From contig CM034601.1 in the NCBI GenBank assembly GCA_020091685.1, positions 2,046,920 through 2,110,919 on the forward strand: a DNA stretch of 64,000 nt, in the 5' to 3' direction. Positions 24,601 to 34,500 of the stretch are shown in pieces (position 1 is the stretch's first letter; each line of letters starts with the position of its first letter). This DNA is from Lutjanus erythropterus (Eukaryota > Chordata > Actinopteri > Lutjaniformes > Lutjanidae). The notes beneath the pieces were generated by a model. It saw nothing but the letters and a program-made list of their open reading frames with translations, ran no database searches and was not told the origin of the DNA. Position numbers and translations under genes: made by a program.

Positions 24601-27600
24601 TTCAGTGTTTTACCTTGTCGTCAGACCAATCAAATGTCGTTCTCTCCAAAGTAAACAGACTCTTTCACAGACTTTCACAACAAATGTCATATTACTTCAC
24701 AGAACAAGGAGTTGTTGGTTTACCACTGCATGATCAGTTAGTTTGTTTGTGATATATTTCACAAACTAACAGATCGGTGCAGCAGTAGACCAGCAACTTG
24801 TGTGTCCTGCAACTATTTTTGTAAGGAGTGAAGCAGGAATGCTGCCACAGATCCTTCATCCCAACAGCTGTCAGACTCTGTAACACCAGCAATATACTGT
24901 ATTTATGTTGTTAAATCTTTTTCTGTGCAATATCTATTCTTCCACTGTAAAATTCTCACTGTACATTTTTTTGCTTCTAATATTCTGTGCAATCTGCCTT
25001 TGCAAGGAAACAGTTTGCATTGTTTTTCTTTTAATTATAATGTTACACACTACGTGTTTGTTACAACTTGTGTGGAACTATCCTGCACAGCTATTCATAT
25101 AGAGCCATATATACTGTATGTCCATAGATACAAACATTTCCATATATCTGTATGAGTGGAAGGTGTATATAGTGTTTATAACCTTGAGTGCATAGCTTTG
25201 TCAAATTTAGTACTTTATATATTATATATTATATTTTTTAATTCTTTGACATATTTTTATCTATTTTATCTTTTTTCTTACAGTATCCTATTGTCACTCA
25301 CCCCCTTTTCTATCTGTACTATTTGAGCTGCTGTAACATGTAAATTTCTCCGGTGTGGGATCAATAAAGTTTATCTTATCTTAGTTGCTTTAGGGGGAGA
25401 GATATTTGGCTCATATAACAGCAGTTTACTGTTATAAGAGGTAACGGTATGGTGAAAAGGCAGTAAAAATATTCTAAATACAGCGTACACTTAAACATGA
25501 TATTGACCTTTTTTTTTTAAAGGTGCCTAAAATGTTTTAGTGCTGATCCTGTCCACAGCAGGACATCGACACCGGGACTCCTGCTGCTTCTCATCCACTG
25601 TAGATTAACACCGACAATGAATCACATTAAACACCAGAGATGAGCTGTTTAGAAATATATACAGGAGTGACGACCAAAGCTTTCCTACTCACCTATCTCT
25701 CCATTCATCAGGTAACGAAGAATACCTACAGGAGGCTGATAAGGGAGAGACGTGTGGTAAGTGAACTAAATATATAAAAAAAGTGTGAGTTAGCTAATTT
25801 AACATTTTCTTTCTAGTTTAGTAATATTTGATCTATTGTTTTAGAAGTTAATCAAGCATAAATATCAAACACATTGGTTCCAGCTTCTGAAATGTGAGGA
25901 TTTACTGCTTTTTCTTCTCATAAATGACAGTAAACAGAATATCTTTGTGTTTGGGACTGCTGGTCGGACTAAAAACAATTTGAACATCTAACTTTGGCCA
26001 TACTTGCCAACCCTCCTGAATTTTCTGTGAGACACTCTGTCTTTCATTTCCCTCTCCTGCTTTCCTCCTGGGGGCCCAAATCTCCTGTATTTCTCCAGAT
26101 TCATCACCAATTTCCACACATTCTTTCCTTTTTGTTGTCATAATCTGTTTCTATCTATTGTTTCCACTCCTTTTTGTGTTATTGTAGTCAGATTTGAAAT
26201 AGGACATGGTAAGACTAAATGCTGTGGTCCCATCGTGTTTTCAAGCTAATAAATGCTAATTATGGGTCACAGAGACTCTGGTTTCAAAATTTTCCTTTTT
26301 TTAGGTCTTAAGGTTGGTAAATTTGACCTTTGCCTCTGGGAAAATATCATGGGCACCGTTTCCTTTTTTCAGACAAAGTTCTGCTTCAGTGACAATTAGT
26401 TAAATGACGTACCATCTCAAAGTCCTGTCCAACAAGGCTGTTGAGGTACTCCTTGTGTCGTACATAAAGCTATAAACAGAGATAAAAAATAGTCAGTGAT
26501 ATGAACATGAACATTTTAAAGCTATATTCTTTGATTCTTCTCTGGACCAGCAGGAAATGTGATGGAGACGAACTCACATCTTTGTACATGTTCTGCTCCC
26601 GCTCCTTTTCCTCTGGCTTCATGTCTGTGGACATGTTCTCCAAAGTGAGACGCCAAACTTCTCTCTTCTCCCCTTCTGTTACAATCCTGCACAACAGCAC
26701 ATAAACCTGATGGATTTTCTTTTAATTTCTCCAACAAAAAAACATACAACCTTTATCCTTATAATAACTATTTCATCACAATCCATCCAGTATTTATTGA
26801 GATATTTCAGATACTCCAGGTGGTGGACTTACAGCTGTTCTATGAGCTTCTTGCCACACTAGTGAGCTTAAACAGGTCAAACAGTGAGTACTGGAGCTAC
26901 AGACAGACTCCAGACATGTTGAGAGTTTACCTGTAGGGCTCTTTGCCTTTGTTGAAGTCGGGTTTTACAATGACGGTTCCATAGCCATCTGCTTTTATCG
27001 TTACCAGCAAACATTCATTCTCTTTCTGGCCAAGCCTGAGAAAGCAAACGCAAAGAGAGAAAATCACAAGTGAACATCCATCCATTTTAATCTTAATTAA
27101 TGTCTTACATTTAATGTATTTCTATGCCCTTTGAATTCCCTTGTATCTGAGTGGTGCTGTATAAATAAATTGCCTTGTCTTCTCTGTAATATAGACAGCA
27201 TCTTATACACTATTTCTACCTGGTATTGACATGAGATCAGCCTCTGAATATCTTTTCTGGTTAAAGAAAAAAATCATGTTAATGCAGGTGTAAATTTAAA
27301 TACAATGCACTGAAATCCATATGCTATGAGATCAGCCACACCACATCTGTAGGTGGTCTCATTCACATTGTTGTCAGCCAGGTGTAAATTAAAGCTGTAC
27401 CATGTGACCACATTCTTACTCTTAAAAAAGACGAGGTGAGACCCCGATACATGGCTGGACTGCATAATGTCAATGTGTGAAAACGTCACCACTTTGTTAC
27501 AAAAGTCAGTGGCTGTGTCTATAACCTGCCTTCCTAGGTATTAAGCGCTCATATACAGTTTTATAGTGGTCCGTGTAATATTTGTTGTTAAAGTATACAG

Positions 27601-30167
27601 AAGTATCCTCAGATATCACATGACATGGTCGAGGCCGAAGAACAGATCACAGATTAATACCAGATAGAAATGTGGTTTCTGTTCTCGTCATACTGAAAAT
27701 CAAAATCCTCATGTGAGCCAATAAAAACTGAACTGAATGGAAATGAGGTCTTTGTGTTAGCGGTCTTACCTTCCAGAGGGGCTCAGGTCTCCCATGATGT
27801 GCATGGTCTGCATGGTACTGTTCACCACATGACTGTTCTTCACAAACTCGTCTGTCGGCTCCCAGTTGATGATCTTTGACTTTGGGACACTAAAATCCCT
27901 GCAAAATATGTCAAAGCATCCCGTCACATGATTGTGTCAAACATCAAACATTACAAGTTCTGTCTTTGAGGATTAAAAAGTATCATTTAGATGAAAGAAA
28001 CAATTTGACAGAAGTACTGTAAGTTCAACAGACAGAACATTAGTGACGGGGGGAAACTCTTATAACATTCATTTTGAGAATTGGCAAACAGAAGAGAGAA
28101 TCTCCCCATCTGATTTATCCATCCATTAAAATAAGGGAGCTGCTGCTTCACCTACATGGTCCGTCTGTCCTGCCGTCTGTGTCTCACGCTGGTCATTCTT
28201 TCAGCCAGGAATGTGGGGCCTGATTTGGTTGTGGTCATTAATTCAGTGGAGCACTGCTTTAAGGATCAAAAACAACAAGCTTGTTGCCAAAAACAGTTAC
28301 AGACAAGAATTGTAGAATTTGTGGTTTCACGTTTTTATTTGATCTATTTAGTTTACAAAAACATAACGCTGTAATGTGACTCACTGGACGATGGTGCTGA
28401 TGTTGTAGGATGCAGCGTGACTTACCAGCTGGTGGAATGGAAGACAGTTGGTGTAGCGGTCATGATCAGTGTATGTGAAAATCCTGTGATTTCGTCGGCC
28501 TTTGCCCTTGCTCAAGGCTTTGACTTCCGTGTGGTACTGACGGTCCAGAGGGGTCTGACATGCTGCCTCGTTCTGGAACAGCTCCATCTCATACTGGGAC
28601 CACAGACAGAGAGAAATGGTGAGCAGCAGGAATTCATAACAGGGAAAACAGCAAAATTAGCGTTAATTCTTGATCTTCAGGTTGTTTTCTTTTTCACCTA
28701 AAGCATTTTGAGCTATCTAAGTTAATAATCATAATCTGATTTGAGATGAGGGTACTAAAAACTGGACACACACGATATGAATTATTATTAACTGATAATT
28801 ACCTGCCTCTCAGGGCCACAAACCATGAGAAAATGATGATTCAACATTTTTGTAAGGCAAAGAAATTCATATCAACTGTAATTTATGCGCACCTGAGGGT
28901 CAGAAAGGCTCAGATGTAGGGAACAAAGATGGATGATTTAATATTCCATAGCTGTGACTGAGCCAAACTGACATTACTATTAGAACAAAAACACTCAACA
29001 GTTCTTCAAAATCTTTTGTAAAGTATATCAAAAAACCTTCACAAACATACTTTTTGCCTGAGAATGGTTTGACATAATCTGTCATGTATAGCCAACATGT
29101 GTCACCTATAATTTCATTATTGTAATAATAAACAATGAGAAAACATCCCATTATGGGCTTCTAACTTAATCAGATATTTATCTTGCATCCCAACTAAACA
29201 CTCAAAGTTGTACCTGACTGAAGAGTTTCTCCTGCCAGCCGACCACCAGCTCCTCCTCATTATCAGCTGGTGAAAGTAACAGAAATATGAAGTTATTAAA
29301 ATATAAATACAGGAAACATACACCCAAAAACATGTATGTATTCATGCTTAAATGTCTGTTCTGCTGTTTGACAGTATATATTAGAGCTACAACAAACGTT
29401 TATTTTCATAGTCAATTAATCAGTCAATAGTTGTTTGTTTTCAAATGTCAGAAAATGGTGAAAAATGTCGATCGTGTTGCCCAAAGTGTAAGATGACGTC
29501 CTCAAATGTCTTGTTTTTCTCACAACCCAAAGATACTCACTTTACTGTCAACTCACACAGTCAAGACATATGTTTTCCTGACAAGTTTGAAAGTCAAGCA
29601 GGGAAATGAGGAAAACCAGAATGTTAAATGCCAAAAATCAAGTAAAGCAAATTGATGTAAATGGTGGAAAATATGATGAGGACAAGCAAGCGAGAGACAA
29701 AGAACTTGTTAATTTGGGTAAGTGAAAATTGTTAGACAGTACAGTGATGTGTTTCTCCTCTGACCATCATCATCAGTGGTTCTTCCCTGCAGTAGAAATA
29801 TCTGTACCTGTCTGTCCTTGTGAGGTGAGGGTTTCCAGTTCAATCGCTCCTCTGTCTTGCTGGGACAGGACCTGCTGCTGTAGATGCTGAGACAGAGCTG
29901 CTGTGGAGGTCACCCTCTCTATACGCACCCTGCAGCGGAGAAACAAACGGATATTCATGTTGAAATAACGTGTCCTGAGACTGGACAAACTCCAACACGG
30001 CAACCTACTGCATCCCTCTGAGCACCTTGGTGTTTTAGGCTAGTTGCTAACTAAGCTAATGTTAACTTTACCATCAGCTGGGTTACTTACTTTATTCTCA
30101 AGTTTTTGACATCATCCCGGGATCGAAACACAGCCTCTCCGCTGTCTGTGTTCCAACAGTCTGCCAT
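21647..30167 (-). CDS. mks1: Meckel syndrome type 1 protein (tectonic-like complex B9 protein)
   Basis: Component of the MKS/B9 complex at the ciliary transition zone, needed for ciliogenesis and gating of ciliary membrane proteins. Exons, right to left: 30091-30167, 29818-29939, 29214-29266, 28426-28593, 28156-28253, 27770-27898, 26931-27035, 26578-26686, 26413-26469, 25693-25735, 24302-24364, 24119-24189, 23961-24030, 23762-23869, 23168-23301, 22567-22649, 22024-22121, 21647-21750. They sum to 563 codons plus stop (human 559) with every phase matching. Family landmarks are [19 protein letters not shown] at the start, [58 protein letters not shown], then the C2-like B9 domain (about 306-440: [38 protein letters not shown]) and [20 protein letters not shown]. 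The start is supported by phase and by homology at residue 1. No disruption was seen. Confidence 0.97.
23500..23735. mobile_element. AATCGATTAAT-type element, copy 3 (variant)
   Basis: AAAGCTGAAACAGTTGATTA, then TTAATCGGTTATTAAATC, TGTCTCCAGCTTCTAAAATG and ACATTTTCTAGAGAAA. This is a variant subfamily sharing the GGTTCCAGCTTCT core also seen near 25876 and 40528. mks1 intron. Confidence 0.65.
24425..25610. mobile_element. Fold-back (long inverted repeat) element, copy A, split by a LINE tail
   Basis: The left arm begins about 24430 (TATTACCTACAGTGGATGGC, GGAGAAGCAGCAGGAGTCCC). The right arm ends about 25603 with the reverse complement (GGACTCCTGCTGCTTCTC, ATCCACTGTAG written forward as on the plus strand: GACTCCTGCTGCTTCTCATC). 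Inner parts also pair loosely (TATTTAGAGTATTTTCA against TATTCTAAATAC). Between the arms lies an unrelated retroelement tail (24830-25383). No ORF of note. It is in the mks1 intron between exons 24302-24364 and 25693-25735. Confidence 0.75.
24830..25383 (+). mobile_element. 5'-truncated non-LTR retrotransposon (LINE) 3' end
   Basis: Begins abruptly inside the fold-back element with sequence resembling the end of a LINE reverse-transcriptase ORF (CTTCATCCCAACAGCTGTC). It ends CGGTGTGGGATCAATAAAG followed by TTTATCTTATCTTA, the short-repeat tail typical of L2/Rex1-like fish LINEs. The subfamily is not certain. Dead by truncation. Confidence 0.75.
25835..25985 (-). mobile_element. Fragment of the GGTTCCAGCTTCT-type element
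   Basis: GGTTCCAGCTTCTGAAATGT and ATAAATGACAGTAAACAGAA match, in opposite orientation, the element at 40323-40620. mks1 intron. Confidence 0.55.
27095..27185 (+). mobile_element. Retroelement tail fragment (GTGCTGTATAAATAAATTGCC)
   Basis: Ends GGTGCTGTATAAATAAATTG CCTTGTC, resembling the 3' tails of fish LINE/SINE families. Short, and assigned only by resemblance. mks1 intron. Confidence 0.4.
29380..29560 (+). mobile_element. AATCGATTAAT-type element, copy 4
   Basis: GAGCTACAACAAACGTTTAT, then CAGAAAATGGTGAAAAATGT, AGATGACGTCCTCAAATGTC and CACAACCCAAAGATACTCAC. Clear similarity to the copy at 59035-59360. mks1 intron. Confidence 0.8.
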
Positions 30168-30312
30168 CAATGTTCACTAAGTACGAAACGTTATTGTTTT
30201 GATGTTAGCTAGCACTTCTCGTTAGCTGAAGTTTCAACACTCCTAACTAACGCCAGCGTTTCGTCGTTGGTGTAAGCGGTTAATAATTTGTTAACTAACC
30301 GTTAGCAGCGTC
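30035..30312. repeat. GCTAGC/GTTAGC motif cluster around the mks1 start
   Basis: GCTAGTTGCTAACTAAGCTAA at about 30039, GTTAGCTAGCAC at about 30205, CGTTAGCTGAAG at about 30222 and GTTAACTAACCGTTAGCAGC at about 30288. The copies straddle the first coding exon (30091-30167). Confidence 0.75.
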
Positions 30313-30449
30313 TGCAAATGTAAGCGACATAGATTTGAAACGGATAAAACAGCTGATATTGTAAGTAGCTGCTAAAGCTGACAAACTCCGAGTCAAGCAC
30401 AAAACACGGTCACACGGATAGTTGTCGTTGCCATAGAGATACGGTAGCA

Positions 30450-30545
30450 TTTCTTCTTCTTGTTTAGAATTTTGGCGGTTCTCAGACCAGCTGACATGAG
30501 TATTACCGCCACCTACTGGACTGGACCAGTTGCTTTAAATGGAAA
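30450..30545 (+). mobile_element. CTTCTTCTTC...ACCGCCACCTACTGG element, copy 1
   Basis: TTCTTCTTCTTGTTTAGAAT, TTGGCGGTTCTCAGACCAGC, ATTACCGCCACCTACTGGAC. This is a short fish repeat recognised by its recurrent two-part structure. It lies about 285 bases 5' of the mks1 ATG. Confidence 0.65.
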
Positions 30546-31074
30546 AGGAAAAAAAACACTACATTCTTGCCACTAAAACCCTTTTTTTCTTTCAGTTCTT
30601 TTAATCTGAACAATCATAGACACCAATATACATAATAAATAATACCTAGTGAAAAAATAAAGAAAAATGAGAGGTCAAATTATACAGTTTACATATATTA
30701 ACAGTGTTTAAAGTTTGAAGAGCTCTCAGCCTGGATAAACCATGTGGGGTTTTTTTTTCCTTTTAGTTCAGAGGCGTTTCCAGACTTTTTTTTATTATAG
30801 TATCTATCAGTTCTTTTAACTGTTTATGAAGCTTTGAGTGTATTTCCATATCTTCATGTTATGTTCCAAACAGATCACTGAGGTTCTCCACTGCTTTTTT
30901 TTTTTTTTTTAAGTTCCTTATGTGTTTAATTTTTAATTTGAGGGTAATGTTATAACCTCAGTCTTATAAGTTTCAGTCATTGTTTTTTATTTGGTTTGGT
31001 TTAATTCTAATTACTTTCATTTTATTGTTGTGTTGTAATCTTATTCCGGCATTTGATTTGATTTGATTTATTTG

Positions 31075-31200
31075 CATTTTTATCATTCTTTGTTTGTTTT
31101 TATTTGTTTCCTGTCTGTTTTAATTTTGCTATGTGAAGCACTGTGGGCTGCATGTGTGTATGAAAAGTGTGAAATAAATAAAGCTGAGTTGAGCTAATTT
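31075..31200 (+). mobile_element. Retroelement tail fragment (GAAGCACTGTGGGCTGCATG)
   Basis: GTGAAGCACTGTGGGCTGCA followed by TGTGAAATAAATAAAGCTGA resembles fish SINE/LINE 3' tails. The family is not resolved. Confidence 0.45.
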
Positions 31201-31317
31201 ATTAGGTAGGCTAAAATAACCCTGTAAAAAAAATAAAAGTAGGCTAAAGTCAGAGGAAAACAATGCACATTTTAAAGAATAGTGATTAAACAGTTGATTG
31301 AAACTAAGGTTATACAG

Positions 31318-31395
31318 TCCTGTAACACTTGGTGGCGGTAGTGGTTCGGCTTGGTGACAATCTGTTATCAAATTAAAAGCGAAGAAGAAGAAGGT
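31318..31395 (-). mobile_element. CTTCTTCTTC...ACCGCCACC element, copy 2 (opposite orientation)
   Basis: ACACTTGGTGGCGGTAGTGG at one end and AAGCGAAGAAGAAGAAGGTG at the other, the reverse arrangement of 30450-30545. It ends about 125 bases before the zw10 ATG. Confidence 0.6.
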
Positions 31396-31518
31396 GGGCG
31401 GAGGATCCAGTCGGCGACGTCTCGGAGCCAATCAGACCACCTGGCGGGTCCCGGGTTGTTGTTGTGCTGACCTGTCACAGTTTTGTTGAACATTATAACA
31501 TTACTGTAACCTTACGGC

Positions 31519-34500
31519 ATGGCGTCGTTTGTGACTGAAGTGCTCGCCAGCTCTGGCAAACTGGAGAAAGAGGACCTGTCCGGGAAAATAAGTAAAATGT
31601 CGCGAAAGGTGGAAGATACAAAGGTAATCCACTAGCTAGCATAGCATCAGCTAACGTTGCGCTAGGTAAAGTTTGAACTAGCGGTAGCTGTTAGCGGTAA
31701 CAGTGAAAGACATGAAAGTTCATTAGTACTTTGATTAACATTAGCTAGACTTTTACGGCGCTCCCTGAAACATCACTTGGTTGTAAATAAACATTAACCA
31801 CCGTTAGCTAATATAGAGCCGCTATCTAGCTAGTTTAATTCAGAGTATGAAGTGCATTTTTGTTAGCAAGACTGTTAGCTAACTGTTAGCCATATGTGGT
31901 GTAGAGTATTGACATCTGACGACGTGGCTTCAATACTTTCATTAAAACTGTACAGCAGTAGGTTTTTGAGTAATATTAATAGTATAGCTTTATATTAACA
32001 GTACTAGTGTTGCCTTGGGCAGTTTATTGGATGAAGTTCACCATGACTGCATCTCAATAGCCAAAAATGACAGTCACTCCATTGCTGTTGATTAATTCCC
32101 AGAAACGTCAAGGACAAAATATCTAAATGTTAAAGTTATTAAAGAGACATAAGAGAACTTTGCCTCAGATAATAACAGTATCACAATGACACGTGTGTCT
32201 TTCATACACGCACTTTATTGTATTGTATTTATTTCTTATTGAATTGTACTTTATTGTCAGTAGTGTTTTTGTAAATGGAATATCTCTGATTAAATGTAGT
32301 TTTTAAAGAACTTAACTTGGCTGTGATTCATCATCAGTATAGCTGTATATTGTCTCTGTGTTGTTTTGTTGATGTGTTTTCCCGTGTTAACATTGTTATG
32401 AAGTAGAGTAAACCAGCCATAGTTTGTTGCATGAAACAATTAATCAGTTTAGGATAAAAACACTATAACACCATATTTTCTGCGAATGAGTATTCAGGCC
32501 CGTGTAAAGCCATCATGTGTACAGACCAGTGTAATAAACAATATATTTACATCAACTTCTATTTTACAGGTGGACAAGACTTATGACATACTCAGAGCCG
32601 TACAATACTGGCTGTAATTTTGCATAAAACTGCAGCAGTCATACTCTGGTCTTAAAGCTAAAGGTATACTTCATTACCATGTATCTGTTACCTCTGTTTT
32701 CTTCATGTCTTTTATTTTCATAGGAAGAAGTTTGTGACATGATAAACAAGAGGTATACTGATTTCCTACCCAGTCTTCAAGGAGCCGAGGAACTGATGGT
32801 ACAGGTTGATGAGGTCTCCAAAGAAATGGATGTCCTTAAAAACTGTATTGAGAATGAGGTGTGTGTGTTGGACTGTTTTTAAATTAAAACAATACTTGAA
32901 CCAAGTCCCCTGAAATAACAGAACAGACCAGCAGTTCCATAGTTTTCAACTGATTATGTTTGTGTGTTTGGACTCAGGTGCAGCAGAATATCCACGTGGC
33001 TGTGACTGAGTATGCAAAGCTGAAGCAGCAGCTGGAGAAAAATACGGTCATCATAACAATGCTCGGACACCTGAAAGAGGTACAACATACATGACAATTT
33101 ATTAGGTAAAAAAAAATCTAATATTTACTCACAAATTTTCAGTATCAGGGAGTTTCCAAATGACTCCAACCACCAGATTATGAACATAAGATCTTAAAAA
33201 CATCTCATCTTATCTACATGTTGCAAAGCACTTTCTTGGGGAAAAACTGATTGTAATTCTGTTTAGTTTTGTGTTAATTTCTGTCTCAAGTGAGGTCATG
33301 ATAAAAGCTATTATATGTATTGTTCTGAAGAAGAAACATAAGAAGTTTGTGTCAGACATACATTAAATAAAAGTCTGGCCCTTAGAATTGTATTAGCCGA
33401 GACACAGGTGTATTTTAAACATGCATTTTGAATGTGTCTGTCGTATCTTGTCTGTGACTCAGTTTCACAATGCCATTGAGGAGTTCAACAAAGCTTTACA
33501 GGACAAGAAGTATGTTGATGCAGCCAACCGGCTGGAACGGGTAAGAGCAGCTTACACACCTGTGTATAGTGCTTTTATAATATAAGTACATCACACTTTT
33601 AAAGTAAGATCACTGGTAGGGGAGAAATTATATTACTGACATGCTACATGCATATGACTATTTGCACAAACCTGGTGACTGATGATGATAATATTTTTTT
33701 CCAGGCGAGGGCCAGTGTGGAATCACTGAAGGACTGGAAGACTTCTCAGCTGCCGTTGCTCAGTGCTCTCAGCTCTGAGTTGACAGTGCAGCGAGAAAAC
33801 TTAATTTACCACCTGGGAGATGAATGGAAGGGCCTCGTCATCTGGAGGTTACCGTCTTCAAAGGGTACGACTTTGTCAGAAAGCTGCTTTAATATGTTTG
33901 TCAGATGTGGTACTACCACAACTGTATAAGATACACTCCATGCTCAGTTTGAATTTTTTGGAGATTGTGTAGGCTGCAAACCAATGTTCACTTAAAGACA
34001 TTTCTTGTTTTGTATATTTCAAAAACATGACAACAAGTCTGTCTGAGTGTGAGGTATGTGTAGTGATTATTGGTTGTGTCCCACCAGAGCCTGCAGGTCT
34101 GAAGTCCTTCCTGAAGGTGGAGCTGAACCTGAGTCACGCTTGCAGTAAGGAAGGAGAACCAAAACCCCCTGTTTTGCTGCGCTGCGTCCTGCAAGCTCTG
34201 GCCATCCAGGGAGATCTTCAGCACAAGATCAAACTCTTCAGTAAGAGCAAGCAGCACCACTCACCTGATATAGAGATGCTGTACTGATATCTAGCTGCTA
34301 GAGTCCCTCAGTGTGTGTATAACAAAATCAGGATGCCTTCAGGGACATGTAATTTATGGACAATGTACTTTGGAGCATAAAATTATATTGTGCAAATTAT
34401 ATTATATGTTTTCACACTTTTTAGATACTTAATTCCAGTGAATGTGATACTTACGCCATAATCTTTAGAGAATCGAGAACATATGTACTGAATGTGACGT

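Larger units (their letters stand above)
30168..31518. promoter_or_regulatory. Divergent intergenic region between mks1 and zw10
   Basis: About 1.35 kb separates the two ATGs, so both promoters lie here. It contains two opposite-orientation copies of a CTTCTTCTTC plus GGCGGT element (30450-30545 and 31318-31395), a poly(T) run (30893-30910) and a retroelement-like tail. The mks1-proximal 250 bases and the zw10-proximal 130 bases are the least AT-rich. No TATA box is evident. Confidence 0.6.

Noticed and set aside
28382-28425. Extension of the mks1 exon into 28382-28425
   Set aside because: The GTAAGT donor right before 28426 and the recovered exon 28156-28253 give the family sequence without it.
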